Below, piece by piece: positions 49,125-61,059 of a stretch of DNA of 64,000 nt; position 1 is the first letter of the stretch; each line of letters begins with the position of its first letter. The stretch comes from Epiperipatus broadwayi (lineage: Eukaryota; Onychophora; Udeonychophora; Euonychophora; Peripatidae): contig JAQFVV010006238.1 in assembly GCA_028023455.1 (NCBI GenBank), forward strand, positions 1,989,478-2,053,477, given 5' to 3'. Position numbers and translations under genes: made by a program. The notes under the pieces are model-generated. The model did no database searches. It was given only the letters and a program-made list of their open reading frames with translations, and was not told the DNA's origin.

Positions 49125-50120
49125 ACAGTGTCAATGGAGGTGGGAACAAAAGGATTGCCAGTTGCAGAGTGTGTTTTTGTGTTTGTATCAGCTTTATTGT
49201 GTAGATAGACATGTTGAGTTATGCATGTGGATAAGTTTGCCCAAGATTCAACATAATAGATGGAAGGACAGGCAGGATATGACATTTGATCTAGAGAAAT
49301 GTTCAAAAAATATAGAGCAGGTTTCTGTATTTGTACTAGTTTTATTGTATGGATAGTCAAGTTGAGCTATGTATCTGGAGAAATTTGCCTGAGATTCACC
49401 ATAATAGATAGTAGGGCAGCTGGGATTATGACATTTGATCTTGTCAATGATTTGGGAGTGAAGGTTGGAAGGCTAGCATCCTTAGAGTTATTAAGAAGGT
49501 AATAGAGGGAGTGTGCAGTGCACAGAGCTATTTTGTGACAACATTGGTACCTATTTTTGAGAACTGCGTAGCATTGGATACAAAGACTCATTGTTCCTGC
49601 AAACTGTCAATAATTTTTATAATAAAGTATGACATTCCTTATAAATCTCCCGTAACCCATCACATCACTAAAATCAACACTACACATCAAATAGCTCTGT
49701 ACACTGCATCCTCCCTTCATCTTCTTAACAACTCTTAGGATGTCTTGCCTTCTGACCTTCACTTGCAAATCATTTACAAGATCAAATTCCACATCCCACC
49801 TACACTGCAGTCTAGTATAATGAATCTCTGGCAAACTTATCCACACACATAGTTCTACATGTCTATTTATACAGTACAAATACAGAAACGTGCTTTATAT
49901 TTTTTTTGAATATTTCTCTAATTATTTAAAAAATCAAATGCCATATTCCATCTGTCCTGCCATTTATTATGTTGAATTTTGGGCAAATTTATTTACAAGC
50001 ATAGCCCAATATATCTATCTATACAATAAAGCTGGTACAAATATAGAAGCACCCTCTATCCTTTTTGAACATTTCTCTGCAACTAGCTATCCTTTTGTTC
50101 CCACCTCTGTTGATTCTGTC
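49125..50120. mobile_element. Foldback of broken Penelope-type GIY-YIG modules
   Basis: The left arm 49125-49546 and right arm 49668-50120 are inverted copies (GGAGGTGGGAACAAAAGGAT at the left edge, ATCCTTTTGTTCCCACCTCT at the right), with a spacer of about 120 bp. Each arm encodes two consecutive decayed GIY-YIG endonuclease modules reading outward from the centre. The left modules on the minus strand include IYYGES (49395-49406), IAQLDYPYNK and THSATGNPFVPTS. The right modules on the plus strand include IYKIKF, ANLFTSIAQYIYLYNKAG and FEHFSATSYPFVPTS. These resemble YYGET, IATRVAQHRYLYNK and FVEHERNSGHAFLPT in the 61 kb ORF. Confidence 0.72.
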
Positions 50121-50214
50121 AACTATTTCTAAATCAATATTACCACTATTTATTTTCTTCTTCTGAAAAAACTGATTGAATATTTCTTTAACCTTTTTGA
50201 CATAATTTTCTTTG

Positions 50215-50710
50215 TTAGATTATTACTACAGATGAAAATATAGGCAATGAAATTAATCATAGAATTAAATTGGGATTGAATGCTTTTGATAGAGATAATT
50301 TAACATCTCTGTATATTAGTAAAAGAAGATTATGATTATTAATGGATGTGTGTTGCCATTTCTTATTTATGGAAATTAAAGTTGAACACTTAATGAAAGT
50401 ACAGTGCAGGGATTACAGAACATTATACAATTTGTAGAGATATATGTTTGGAATAGCAAGAAGGATTAAAATAAAATAGTTGGGTGAGGGTATTCATTGG
50501 TATTGGTAAAATCATTTAAAGAAATAAGAGACTAAAATTGCTAGAGAAGATAATAGTAGATGGAATGTTGAACTGTTAAACTGAATTCTAAAAGTTTATA
50601 TAAAACATAGAAAGAGGCCACACGTGAGATAGTCTTCTGTAGAGAAAGGTTGGAAAAACTGGATTAAACATAGAGACCACTATCATGCAATAAAATTATG
50701 ATGCTGCTGA
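50215..50710 (+). mobile_element. RTE 3' half, strongly decayed
   Basis: The order follows the RTE from the NHRIKLG segment (about 50256-50275) through LPFLIYG (about 50350) and HRKRPHVR (about 50610) to the 3' end near 50710. Many stops. Confidence 0.65.
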
Positions 50711-51394
50711 TATAAATTAATTTGTAGAAACTTCCAAAAATCGATAAGCTATATAAAACCTCTAAGCTTCTCATGAGATTAAAGGTTTGGTAATGTGTTA
50801 AATGACTGTTAGCTTATTTTCTGGCTTTCATTGTCATTGTTAAACAATTATAAAAAGTGGTTATACTGATTTGTATAGTTATATATATATATATAAAATA
50901 AATAACACAATATTGTTGTTATACATAAACCCGGTAATAACCAAATAAATGCATAAGGGCGCCACTAGATGTTTGAGCCCAGAATTAGGTCCGCAAAACC
51001 TTGTCTTAATTTATTTAATTACACAGTTATAACATCACATCAAGCATAATCTTACTGTACCCAAATACCCTCGACATAAAGCAACTCTTTAGTTTCCTTT
51101 TTACTTAAAAAAAATAAAATAACATTACTACCAACCATATGTTAAATTTTAATCATATAAGAAAATAAATTATAAAATACACAACATTAATTTTTTTAAC
51201 CTAAAGCTTAAAGCAAAATCTGATAAATCTAAATGTGCTGGATCCACCTTCTCTCTTTATTACACTTTTTTTTTCTTTATTAACAAACTAATTCTCTATA
51301 TAACATTATTTCAACTGATGGTACATGTACATATCCATTTTCCTGAGACCTCCACCCAATGAAGTATAGCTACAGGATAAGGATGAGTATCCAA
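50711..51394. other. AT-rich spacer
   Basis: A TA run lies at 50881-50895. No gene or named element. Confidence 0.4.
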
Positions 51395-52895
51395 AGCACT
51401 GTTTTAGCTACTTGTCTTTACTCACCCAAGCTCTCCATTCCTACCTTGGAAATGGCTTGGAAAATGTGTAATTCAAATTTAGAAATTACTCTCAGTTTTC
51501 TCAAAGACTTTCTTTTCTCTTGTAAGATCTTAACCTAGCCAACTCTATCTTAAATCTATAACAAGTCACTCTGTTTCTATATTACCTATTTTGCCTTCCT
51601 GAATTCCTTTAACATATTTATTTAAGACTTACAGATTTACCCAAACTCAATAAAGACATAAAATAAAATAGTGATAAATTTTAATTTCAAATTTATATAA
51701 ATTAGTTAAGGTGAAACACAAAACTCTCTTTTGTGAAATGACATCACTAAAATGTTATATGTATGACAGAAAATAAACAGATCTCAATTATATTAAAAAC
51801 CTATAGTTCCTTTAAAATAAATGTTCATATTTACCATTCTTTTTCACATAGCATTGTTCCTATTTGACATTCATGGCTCAATCCTAGTTTAGATTCATCT
51901 AGATGTGATATTAAGGAGGGGGTTCCTCAGTATCCTTCGACATCGCTGTTTTTCCATATATGGAATTGTACAATTACTTTTGATGACCTCAGTTAGCTAT
52001 AACACCATTTTTCTATCTGAAGCTTCTTTTTTGGTTGCATAGGGACATCATGAGGCACAGACTTTCCCTGGGAGGGCAGGACTTTGTCTCTAGCTGTGCA
52101 ACATTATTTTCAAATAGGTATTACGAGTTCTAGTAAAGTTCTAGCTACCTATCATTATTCACCCAAGCTCTCCATCCCTACTGGAAAATGTATAAATTGA
52201 GATATTACTTTGTTTTTTTATAGCTCTCGTACCTCTCTGTTATAAGATCTTAACTTAGCTAACTCTATCTTAAATCGATAACAAGTCGCTCTGTTTTTAT
52301 ATTACCGATTTACTTTCCTGAACTCCTTTAACTTATCTATTTAAATCACATAAGACTTACAAATTTACCCAAACTCAACAAGGACCTAAAATAAAATAGT
52401 GATAAATCTCATATAGCAGGGTTATTAATTTGAAATTATATAAATTAGTTGAGGTGAAACACAAACTCTCTTTTGTGAAAAGTCCATCACTAAAATGTTA
52501 TATGTATGACAGAAAACAAACAAGGTCTAATTATATTAAAAGCCTATAGTTCCTTTAAAATATATGTTCGTATTTACTATAATTTCTGATGTAGCACTGC
52601 CACTATTTGACATTCATGGCTTGTCCCAATTTAGATCTGCCTAGATGTGATATTAAGGAAAGGGTCTCTCACTATCTTTTGTACATCACTGTTTCTTCAT
52701 ATATGAAGTTGTACAATTACTTTGCTGACCTTGGTTAGCTATAGTGCCATCAGTTCTATGTGTGAAGATTCTTCCTCAGCTGCATAGGGACATTATGAGA
52801 TATAGAGATTTCCCTGGGGGTGAGGGACTTTACATCTCTAGTCGGGCAACATTATTTTAAATTGCTAATATGAGTCCTAGTCAAGTTCTGCCGTA
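51395..52895 (+). repeat. 737-bp unit in tandem (two copies), unknown class
   Basis: Copy 2 (from about 52132) repeats copy 1 (from about 51395) with a constant offset of 737 bases. Shared landmarks are ACCCAAGCTCTCCAT (51424 and 52161), GATCTTAAC...TAGCTAACTCTATCTTAAAT, ATTTGACATTCATGGCT and CTAGATGTGATATTAAGGA. After copy 2 the next unit starts again (AACATTATTTTAAATTGC near 52847) and stops. Identity looks like 85-90 percent. No ORF. Could be a satellite fragment, an element with tandem ends or a local duplication. Confidence 0.7.
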
Positions 52896-53320
52896 TCCCC
52901 TACTTCACTATCTATAACTTCATATGTACATGACTATCTATCATAAACAAAAGAAGTTCTTTATTTTTATAGCTTTCCATGAGCATCCTCCTTGGTTTCA
53001 CTTATCCTTTTTAAAATTGTGTTTTTGAATAAAAGTGCAAAGAAAATGTTTTTAGGGTATTGTCAATGAATATCTCATCAACAGTAGATTTTTTTTTTTT
53101 TTTTGGCCTGGACCCAGATATCTTTTTTTTTTATTATTATTAAAATTTCAGTTATCACACATAGAATCATAACATTTCATGTTGCTTTTCACCACATTCA
53201 ACATTCCAAAAAGTAATTAGAAAAATCACAGTTTATATACTTGATTAAACTAAAACTTTCAAGTTCAATTAACAACAACAAAAAAAAACTTAATCTAGAT
53301 TGCTTAAAAAATAACAAATT
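52896..53320. other. AT-rich spacer
   Basis: A 16-T run lies near 53089 and another T run near 53125. No gene is seen. Confidence 0.4.
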
Positions 53321-53829
53321 ATATATTTATCCCTTAGTGATGGCAATTGGTCCTCCAAAACTCATCGTTAAGCAAGAATATCGTATACAGAATACAGATT
53401 TATAATGGGGGTCTATGGGGAGAAAATTGGTCAGTTCCTAAAGCTAAAAAATTACACTAACTTGGGAATAAAGTATTAAAAAAAATTATGTATTGAATGC
53501 AGTGTATAAAAATATGTAAAAGCAAATCCTTTAATGTAATATGCTTGTGTAAACTGTGCTGTATTATGCAGATATTCACTTGAAATATGTATGTACTGTA
53601 CACACTGTACTGTGTATATATATATATATATTTGTATGATAATACAACTTAAATCTATGTAAAAAGAAAAAAAATACTTAGCTTAAAGTTGTTACTCACT
53701 GTGATCCATTTCCCAATTATTGTTAACCAATTTTCTGAGTTATCAGTTGCACATTCTAAGATCTATTGCTGTCTTCTAAATCTTTTTTTGATCTTGATTT
53801 TTTTGGAGGAGATGCATCAGACATTGATG

Positions 53830-55080
53830 GCTGAGAATCCTAAGAGAAAAATTTTGAATGGATAGTTAATATGCTTCTTGCGTATGATTGAAATGGTTTC
53901 CTTTTCAACTTCAGCACATGTAATGAGTTGCAGGCAGACTTTTTTCCATCTAAGTTTTAGCTATGTTAGTAACCTTATTCTAAGCATTTCCTATAAAATC
54001 AACAGCTGTTTCTAGAGATGTGGAACTGTGTTATCAGTGTCCATATCCAAATTATCAACAAGAAGATAGTTCAACTTGAAGATTGTGATGATTCCTTGAT
54101 CCATAGGTTGAAGAAATGATGTGGTGTTCAGTGGTAGAAACACAAGTTGAGTATTGCTTACATAATCTGAGATATTATTAGGATATACAGGTGTCTATTA
54201 GTAACAAGGTTTTGTCTATGAGATTAATATTCCTAAAGTATCTAGTGATGAAAGTGATAGATAAGTCTTAACATAATATGTAAAAATTTCTCTTGTCACC
54301 CATGCTTTCCTATTAGATCACCATATAACAGGTAGTGATGATTTTTTAAGTTCCTTTAAATGCACATAGAGTTTCAGAATGGTAGACAAGAAGTGGCTTC
54401 AGTCTTACATCTCCCACCATATTTCATCCAAGCAATAATATGATTGTCCTTGGCTGGCTTGTAACCTTAGGGTTTTGTTTTTTTTTTTTTTGGATATAAA
54501 TGTGCGTGAAGGCCTTCGTTTCCAAAAAAACCAGTTTCATCAACATTGAAGACTTGTTTCATGGTATATCCTCCTTACTGTATGATATTCAATAGCTCAG
54601 ATGGAAAATTTGTGGCTGCAGTACTGTCTGCTGAGGCTGCTTCTCCAATAAATTTTTATATTGTGTAAGTATCCATGTCTCCAAAATCTATCAAACCATC
54701 CATGACTGCCTTTAAAATCTAAATCTTTGATACTTTCATCTCCCTCTTCGATCGCTTTTTGTCAAAGATCTTGAAAGAGTTTTATTGCTTTTTCCTGAAT
54801 TAATAAAAAAGATAATAGCACTCCTTGGTGATTACATGAATCAATTCATTGCAGGAGAAATTTTTTGAATAAAGGATGCCATGATTTCATGGTTTTGGAA
54901 AGTTTGGTGCCACTTTGTTCTATTTTGTCTTTTATTTTTCAAAATGGAAGCAAAGTAGACAGAGATAAACCCATAGATGAACATACATCACAACTTTTTT
55001 CTTTTTCCAGGCGATGTAAAATATCCACTTTGGTTTCCAAGCTCAAAGATTTTTTGATTTTTCATGGCCATGATGACTAA
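53830..55080 (-). pseudogene. Tigger (TIGD1-like) transposase, broken
   Basis: This is the DDE transposase of the pogo/Tigger group. On the minus strand it has a decayed N-terminal half, a CENP-B-type DNA-binding end (KGSHGWFDRFWRHGYLHNIK, about 54725-54665), GEAASADSTAA (about 54650), FNVDETGFF with the first catalytic Asp (about 54555-54530), VGDVRLKPLLVYHSET (about 54420-54370), a worn second-Asp region LLLIDT (about 54205) and VFLPLNTTSFLQPMDQGII with the third acid (about 54150-54090). Several frameshifts and stops. The similarity is to TIGD1-type proteins known across animals. Confidence 0.85.
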
Positions 55081-55297
55081 ATACAGTAATCTAAAAAGAA
55101 AAGTTTTATATCACTAGGAAAAAAAATGTGTATTTTCACTGTTTAAAAAGTACAGTACAGCAAAAAGAAAGAGAAAGTGAAACTAAATTTGAATTTAAGA
55201 GTTTTTATATTCTTCCGCTGTTTTTCATCGTAATGAAAAAAAATTCATACTGAAGAGCATTTTTTTTAATTTGTATTACTGTACATTTATGTTTATT

Positions 55298-56182
55298 CAT
55301 CATCACCATCAACCATTATCAATTCACTGCAGAATGAAGGTCTCTCCAAGTTCAATCCATTTTTTCTGATCTTTAGCTTCTCTTCTCCACATCATCCCTG
55401 CACACTTTTATTTCATCCATCCATCTCACATGTGGTCTCTGTCTGTGTCTTTTACAATCTCTTGGAATCCAGTTTAAGATTGCAATTGTCCATCTTTTAT
55501 CATCTCTTCTAGCAATATGTCCAGCCCAACTCCACTTCAGTCTTTTAATTTTTTCAATGAAGTCAGTAACACCTGTTTGTTCTCTTACCCATCTATTGCA
55601 TTTTAAATCTTTTCTTGTTACTCCTAACATGCATCTCTCCATACTTCTTTGAGTGGTCTGAAGTCTCTGTATTGCTCTTCTATTAAGTTACCAAGTCTCA
55701 GATCCATAAGTAAGAACTGATAAAACACATTTATTAAAAGCCTTCCTTTTCAAACACATGGGCATATTTCCTTTTAGTATCAAGTTATTTCTACCAAAAG
55801 CACTCCAACTAAGTTTAATTCTACGATTAATTTCATCCCTTATTATTTCCATCTGTATTAATAATCTGACCAAGGTATTTGTAATTGTTAACTTCTGCTA
55901 ACTCCTCATAATCAATCTTTATTTTCATATTTTGAGAAAATCTATTAAACATTACTTTAGTCTTTTTAACATTTATCTTTAGTCCTACTTTTATCTGATA
56001 ACTCCTGCAACATTTCCTGCAGCTCTAAAGCATTATTTGCAAAAACAACTACACCATCTGCAAAATCTAAATAACTTAAATAATCTCAATTACTTTCACT
56101 CCTTTAGCTTCCCATTTTAATCCACAAAATATTTCATGCAGCACTGTTGTAAAAAGTTTTGGAGATATGGAGTCACCCTGCC
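55298..56182 (-). mobile_element. RTE insertion inside the Tigger element
   Basis: It starts at the CATCATCACCATCAACC tail (55298) and runs on the minus strand to an SPKLF-type block (GTCACCCTGCC, 56182). The uninterrupted Tigger derivative at 4340-4360 gives the empty site, and no target duplication longer than a base or two is visible. Two open pieces remain: 55373-55642 (89 codons, RLKWSWAGHIARRDD) and 55688-55873 (61 codons, ending LTYGSETW). The best-preserved RTE 3' end in the window, so a relatively young insertion. Confidence 0.88.
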
Positions 56183-56310
56183 TACTTATGTGAAATTATT
56201 AAAATTACAAAACAATGTTTAATTATAAATTATTTAATTGAACATAAAGTCATTATTGTACACCAGAGTAACAAAATGCTTAATGCATATTTACGATAGA
56301 GCAGAAATAT

Positions 56311-56660
56311 TTTTGTTGGTTAACAAAAATTGCTTTCATAGATCACTGGTAAAGAAATTTTTCAGAATTTTAATAAGTTTAATTTTGAATTTTAAGATTA
56401 ATTTTCATTTTTTAACAATGTCTCATCTAAACTTTGTTTCCATTAATAGAATTCAAATAAGAAATATTTTATTCAATAATTTTTATAAGTAGATATACAA
56501 AAAGAGTAAATATGTCCAAAATTGTGACTAGAATCTTTCAAATAAGAATGGGAGAAGTTCAACTTTAAATGTGTTAAAATGTGGCAGTTTCATTTGTTTT
56601 AAATTATTTTTTACCTTCATGACCAATTTGTCATGACCTTTTAATAATAAATGGTTTGGT
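56311..56660. other. AT-rich spacer
   Basis: No element is named. The 84-codon ORF 56238-56492 has no motif. Confidence 0.35.
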
Positions 56661-56773
56661 AATAAATTGGTAGAGGCAGAACTCTCCATATAATAGCATC
56701 ACTCAGTGTAAGTCAGAGTAATCAATGGATGCATGAAGGTTTGTGCATAAATTCCTATCTAGTGCCTACTCAT

Positions 56774-56828
56774 CCAGTAACTGCAGATTAGTTTCTAGAT
56801 TGTGGCTTTTATCAGTGAGGAGCCTTGT
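56774..56828 (-). ncRNA. Hammerhead ribozyme, inactive copy
   Basis: On the minus strand the core reads CTGATAA (G8 changed to A), stem II is AAGC/TCTA, GAAA is kept and the site is CTAATC. The changed G8 should abolish cleavage. Confidence 0.7.
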
Positions 56829-57145
56829 ATCTGAGAGCACTGCACTTAGATCTTAGGATTTAATCCAACCCTTCAGCAGCCATCTTTTAACTTATTAGCT
56901 AACTATAAAGCTTTAAGTCCAAAATAAAAAACACAATAGTGTTTTATATTCAAGGTCATTAGTTTATATAGTTGTATAGATCTGAACTCAGTTCAGTATC
57001 CCTACTTTTTGATGTCTTTGCTTCTTTAATAATCACAATCACCATAATCCTATTGGGCAGGATTGGTATTAAATCACTAAAAATCACATGAACACTATTC
57101 TTTCTGCTTACACAAGCTATTTACACAGAGGTAAAACTCTCCATA

Positions 57146-57187
57146 CTGATGAAAGCCACAAACTACAAACTAGTCTGGGGATATTGG
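57146..57187 (+). ncRNA. Hammerhead ribozyme lacking the stem I 5' strand
   Basis: A sense piece with CTGATGA, AAGC-CACAA-ACTA, CAAA (G12 changed to C), ACTAGTC and TGGGGATATTGG. The inversion junction lies directly before CTGATGA, so the 5' half of stem I is missing. Inactive. Confidence 0.7.
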
Positions 57188-57345
57188 ATGAATAAGCATT
57201 AGATAGAGATTTTGTGCACAAACTTTTCTGCATCCATTGATTATTCTGGTTTGCACTGAGTGGCACTACTGTATGGAGAGTTTTGCCTATATGTAAACAG
57301 CTTGTGTAAATATTAAGGATGATGATCATGTAATGTTAACCCTTT

Positions 57346-60250
57346 AGATTTCAACATCAACTTCTAAAACCTTTGTCTAATTTTTGTATTGCTTTATTAC
57401 TTAAATCTGAGAACAATTATTCATCAGTTTCATTTCCCATCAGCTTCTATTGATAAAATATTAATCTAAACATACAAGAATTGTTTCAATTCAGCTTCTA
57501 AAAATTGAATAATTTTAGATTCAAATTGGTTAAATGTAACAAAAAATTAAAAACAATGTTAATAACTGAAGAAAAATATAAGAAAAACATTTTAAAAATA
57601 TCCAGTGGTAAAACAAAAGAATTATATTTCAACCAATCTATATGAATGCCAGTGTCTTGTTATTCAGTTTTGTAGTAGTCAACCATATTCATTTGCCTTG
57701 AACAGTGGTCACTTTCCCACACTTATTTTCCTTATAAAATTTAAAAATTTTTGAATCAAACTTTATATTTCAATAAAGTAATGTACAATCTTAATTATGA
57801 ATGTAAAAAATTATGATAAATATATTTATGTTCAAAATCAATTATGAATGAATGTGTAAAACATTTTGTTTTGATTTCTGACTTTGTCATTTAGAAATGC
57901 CTGTAGCACAATTTTCAGAGTTGGTAGCCATCTAATCAGAGAAAAGGGGCTAGCCTATACACCAAAATGCAGCAATGAAAATTGATTTTTTTTTTCAAAA
58001 TATATCACCATATGCGGACTTTTTTAGAACTAAAATTTTAAATTTCCTATAAAATAAGCCTAAAATGAAGAAAGTGCGACCAAAATTGACCATGCAAACT
58101 ACATGCATGAACCGTAAATAACACAAATGACAATTAAATGGGGGCAAGATCTAATTAAATTTAAAAACAGTGGTTAATTTAAATAGATATTAACCATTAA
58201 AAAGATTAATGGTAGATATGAGAACCTAATGTTTCTGAATTGTAGGCACCTCTGTCATTTTTAATGCTGAAATATCTTATGTAACTGTAAGTGACAAATC
58301 ATTTAATTACTTATGAATTTTAAGTAATAATAAAAAAATTATTATATTATAAAACATTTAATGATTGTTTATTTTATTTAGAATATAGTTTGATTTTCAT
58401 GAAACCACATGTCTTCCAACTGCACAATCTGCAATGTAAAATAGAGTAAAATAATTTGGACACTGAAGAAGGAAGTTATTCCATGTTTCTTCTTTTTAAG
58501 CATTTTTATGTATTATTCCTCAATGGTTTAGAGCATAAAAGTGGAATTACTGGTAATGACAGTCATGTTGAATATACATAATTGACTGATAATGTATTTA
58601 AGTTTTTTTACTGGAAAATAGTTGGAATAATTGAAGAAGAGGCATTATAATCAAAAAACAAAACTCATCAATGATTATTTGCCATTGCTAGTTGCCATAT
58701 TAGCAAAATACGAGTAATCACATAGTTAGTTGCACAGGAGGTCATGTGATATTTAAGTATCAGAATGATTGAATTTCATTTTCTGAATTTCACCCTTCCA
58801 GCCTTTTCATCATTCTCTATTTTATAAATGAATCAACATGAAGAAAAATGCGTGAAAAATAAAGTTATTTAACAAAGTGAAAAAGTTTTCAAAGTTATGG
58901 AAGCGTTTTCTAAAAATAAATTGGTTATCTTTTTATAAAAATCAGTTCTTTACTTAAAAAAAAAACTATAGTATTTTGAAGTAAAATCTATTATTTCAAG
59001 CTAATTTCTTTCTTTAAAAAAAAAAAAAAAAACGAAACTTTTCCAATTTTGAAAAGTTGAATGCTTAGTTACCATAGTACAGATGTCAAAGCAAAATCAT
59101 TACACAGAATTACTTTAACTTCTGTATTATTTTTTTTCCAATAATTTAACTGTCATAACTAAAATTACAAAATGCCAAAGGTATTCCTGTCCTGGACTAA
59201 TCCTTTCAAAACCATGTAGTTAGATTTACAAATTTCTAAGGCAATCTTGTTAATAGTTTTCTGTTTCTTTTGATAAAAGTGAACGCTGTACCTAAAAACA
59301 TTCTTAAATCTATATTTATTCCATTTTTAACAATGTACCCATCAATCACTCTTAAGTGTTCTTTTGTAAATTGCTTAGAATTTCCCTCTCCCCACATTAA
59401 ACAAACAAACAATAAAAGCTATTTCTTGAATTAAACATAAAGAAAGGCCTTCAGAATTGTTACATTTGGTAGTTCTTAAATTTGCACTACATATACATAT
59501 AGCAGATATTCAAAAACGAGGATAGACATTCTAACTACATGTAAAGGAAACTAAAACTGTTCTAGAAATGAGTTTTGCAATGACTATACAGCCAATAAGT
59601 GAAAACAAAATACATGCATATACAGAACATGCTAGCCCTTTTTTTTTTATTTAATATTTTATAATACTCTTTTTTTTTCATTGTATTCTATTTCTGTCAT
59701 ATTTTACCATGTAGACAATCAATATCACACTTCTTTAAAAGGTCTTTAAAATAATCCTAATAATGTTGTTAGGGTCTACCTGTCTCACAAAAACCATGCT
59801 TAGGGTCATAATAAAACATTCTGTTTGGAAGGCTTGCATTGATAATTTGTTTTAATGTTCAATCCAATGAAGGTGTGATTTTCCTAGAATGGATTATTTT
59901 GTTTCACATCAAGTTGAAGGACGTATTCGGTATTGAAACATTTGACCATCCATTCCACTTGATGGTGTTGTTGCTAGCCAAAACCTGGTCAAAAAAATAC
60001 CGTTTATCAGGCTGACTTCTCAATTGCTATCAGCAATTGACTGTTTTGGCTAGCATCAGTACCGCATGCAGCGTATTTTGCAATAAATTGTTCTTGTAAT
60101 TTACACTTAGCCTACCTTATCAGTTCAGGCTGCTATGTGTTGTGTACACTCTTCACGAGTGCTGACAATTAACAAATTCTACCATCTCATGAGAGGATGT
60201 CAGTAGTTGTAATTACGAAAAGTGCACCAATACACAGACCAAAATAATTA
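57346..60250. other. AT-rich spacer with one hairpin
   Basis: No gene. At about 59966-60060 an inverted repeat pairs TTGCTAGCCAAAAC with GTTTTGGCTAGCATCAG around the hairpin CAATTGCTATCAGCAATTG. Its class is unknown. Confidence 0.4.
59966..60062. repeat. Hairpin near the Merlin fragment
   Basis: Outer arms TGCTAGCCAAAAC (59973) and GTTTTGGCTAGCA (about 60043) enclose an inner CAATTGCTATCAGCAATTG palindrome. Could be a transposon end or a MITE. Confidence 0.5.
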
Positions 60251-60273
60251 TTGTAAAAACTATAGGAACTAGT

Positions 60274-60600
60274 ATGATGTCTTACAAATTGTTACACTCT
60301 ACCCAAACTCACTACCCTTCCCCCTTTGGGCCAAATATAGGAAATGTGGCACAAATCAAGTTCATGCTGTCAAAGGGTTATTCTGTTCGCAACAGCACCT
60401 GGTTTGACAGATATAAAATAGACCTAGTAAAAGCATTTTGGGTGATCTACTACTAGAGCAGGGATGAGCTCACAGTGGCATGTGTGGCCGCAGAAGGGGA
60501 CTTGTCCAAGGACGCAGTCATCAAATGGACACAAGCTAACCGAGAGCTATGTTGTGAATGCCTCATTTCTCATCCATGCTGCTTTTCTCATTTGATTTTT
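60274..60600 (+). pseudogene. Merlin / ISXO2-like transposase N-terminal fragment
   Basis: A frame from ATG 60274 reads through FMLSKGYSVRNSTWFDRYKI, a single in-frame TAG at 60454, then ELTVACVAAE and KDAVIKWTQANRELCCECL. The pattern of a G/NSxF segment, a hydrophobic helix and a helix-turn-helix ending in W..NRELC fits the N-terminal DNA-binding part of ISXO2/IS1016-type transposases (Merlin in animals). The catalytic DDE part is absent. Codons are GC-richer than the surroundings, and apart from the one stop (probably TGG to TAG) the frame is clean to about 60560, suggesting a young fragment. Confidence 0.55.
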
Positions 60601-61059
60601 TTTGCTTTATTCTATTTATTGTTGTTATGAGGCGTACATTGTTTAAAAACCAAAAATAAAACTATATTTGAACTAATAAAAGAAACATTTGAAAAAAAGA
60701 AAAGTAACCATTTTTACAAGGGAAAAAAAGTATTGTTATTCTTTTCAAATATATTCATAATAATAATAAAATAATGTAATTTTCAAAAAAAAAATCTGTG
60801 TATTGTTTATTTCCTAAAATATTAAAGAAAATGTAACGATCCAGTAATGTTATATCGATATTGTTTGTTGTAGGAATAATGCCATGAAGTGAGATGAATG
60901 ATCAAATGTTTTAGTAACACATATTAATTTATTTTATGATCTTGCTATTAAATAGTTAAGATTTTACTTCATTAACGCTTAAATAAATTATATATATATA
61001 TATGTGTGCTCTGCGTACAGGTAATGAAGTTATTAATAAATTGTCAAAATTTTTACTGC

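Larger units (their letters stand above)
53325..56310 (-). mobile_element. Tigger transposon with transposase, split by an RTE insertion
   Basis: The left part (53334-53440: TTAGTGATGGCAATTGGTCC, TCATCGTTAAGCAAGAATAT) matches the left end of the 3.95 kb derivative, though the outermost CACCTTTACC is decayed. 55014-55297 and 56183-56290 match 4068-4340 and 4350-4450 of that derivative. The stretch 53455-55013 carries the transposase missing there. An 885-bp RTE fragment lies at 55298-56182. The right terminal repeat is not found, so the element is truncated or diverged after about 56300. Confidence 0.82.
56661..57345. mobile_element. Hammerhead-family composite element, decayed
   Basis: It has the same plan as the 10.3-11.3 kb insertion: an antisense unit with ribozyme (56680 to about 57070), the outer end AAATCACTAAAAATCACATG (57074), the start of a second antisense unit to CTCCATAC (57145), and then a sense piece beginning exactly at the ribozyme core. 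It ends GATGATCATGTAATG (57321-57335). I could not find a convincing target duplication. Confidence 0.7.

Noticed and set aside
56661-57345. A target duplication around this hammerhead element
   Set aside because: Candidates such as ACCTTTTAA and ACCCTTTAG are too weak and not placed at the element ends.
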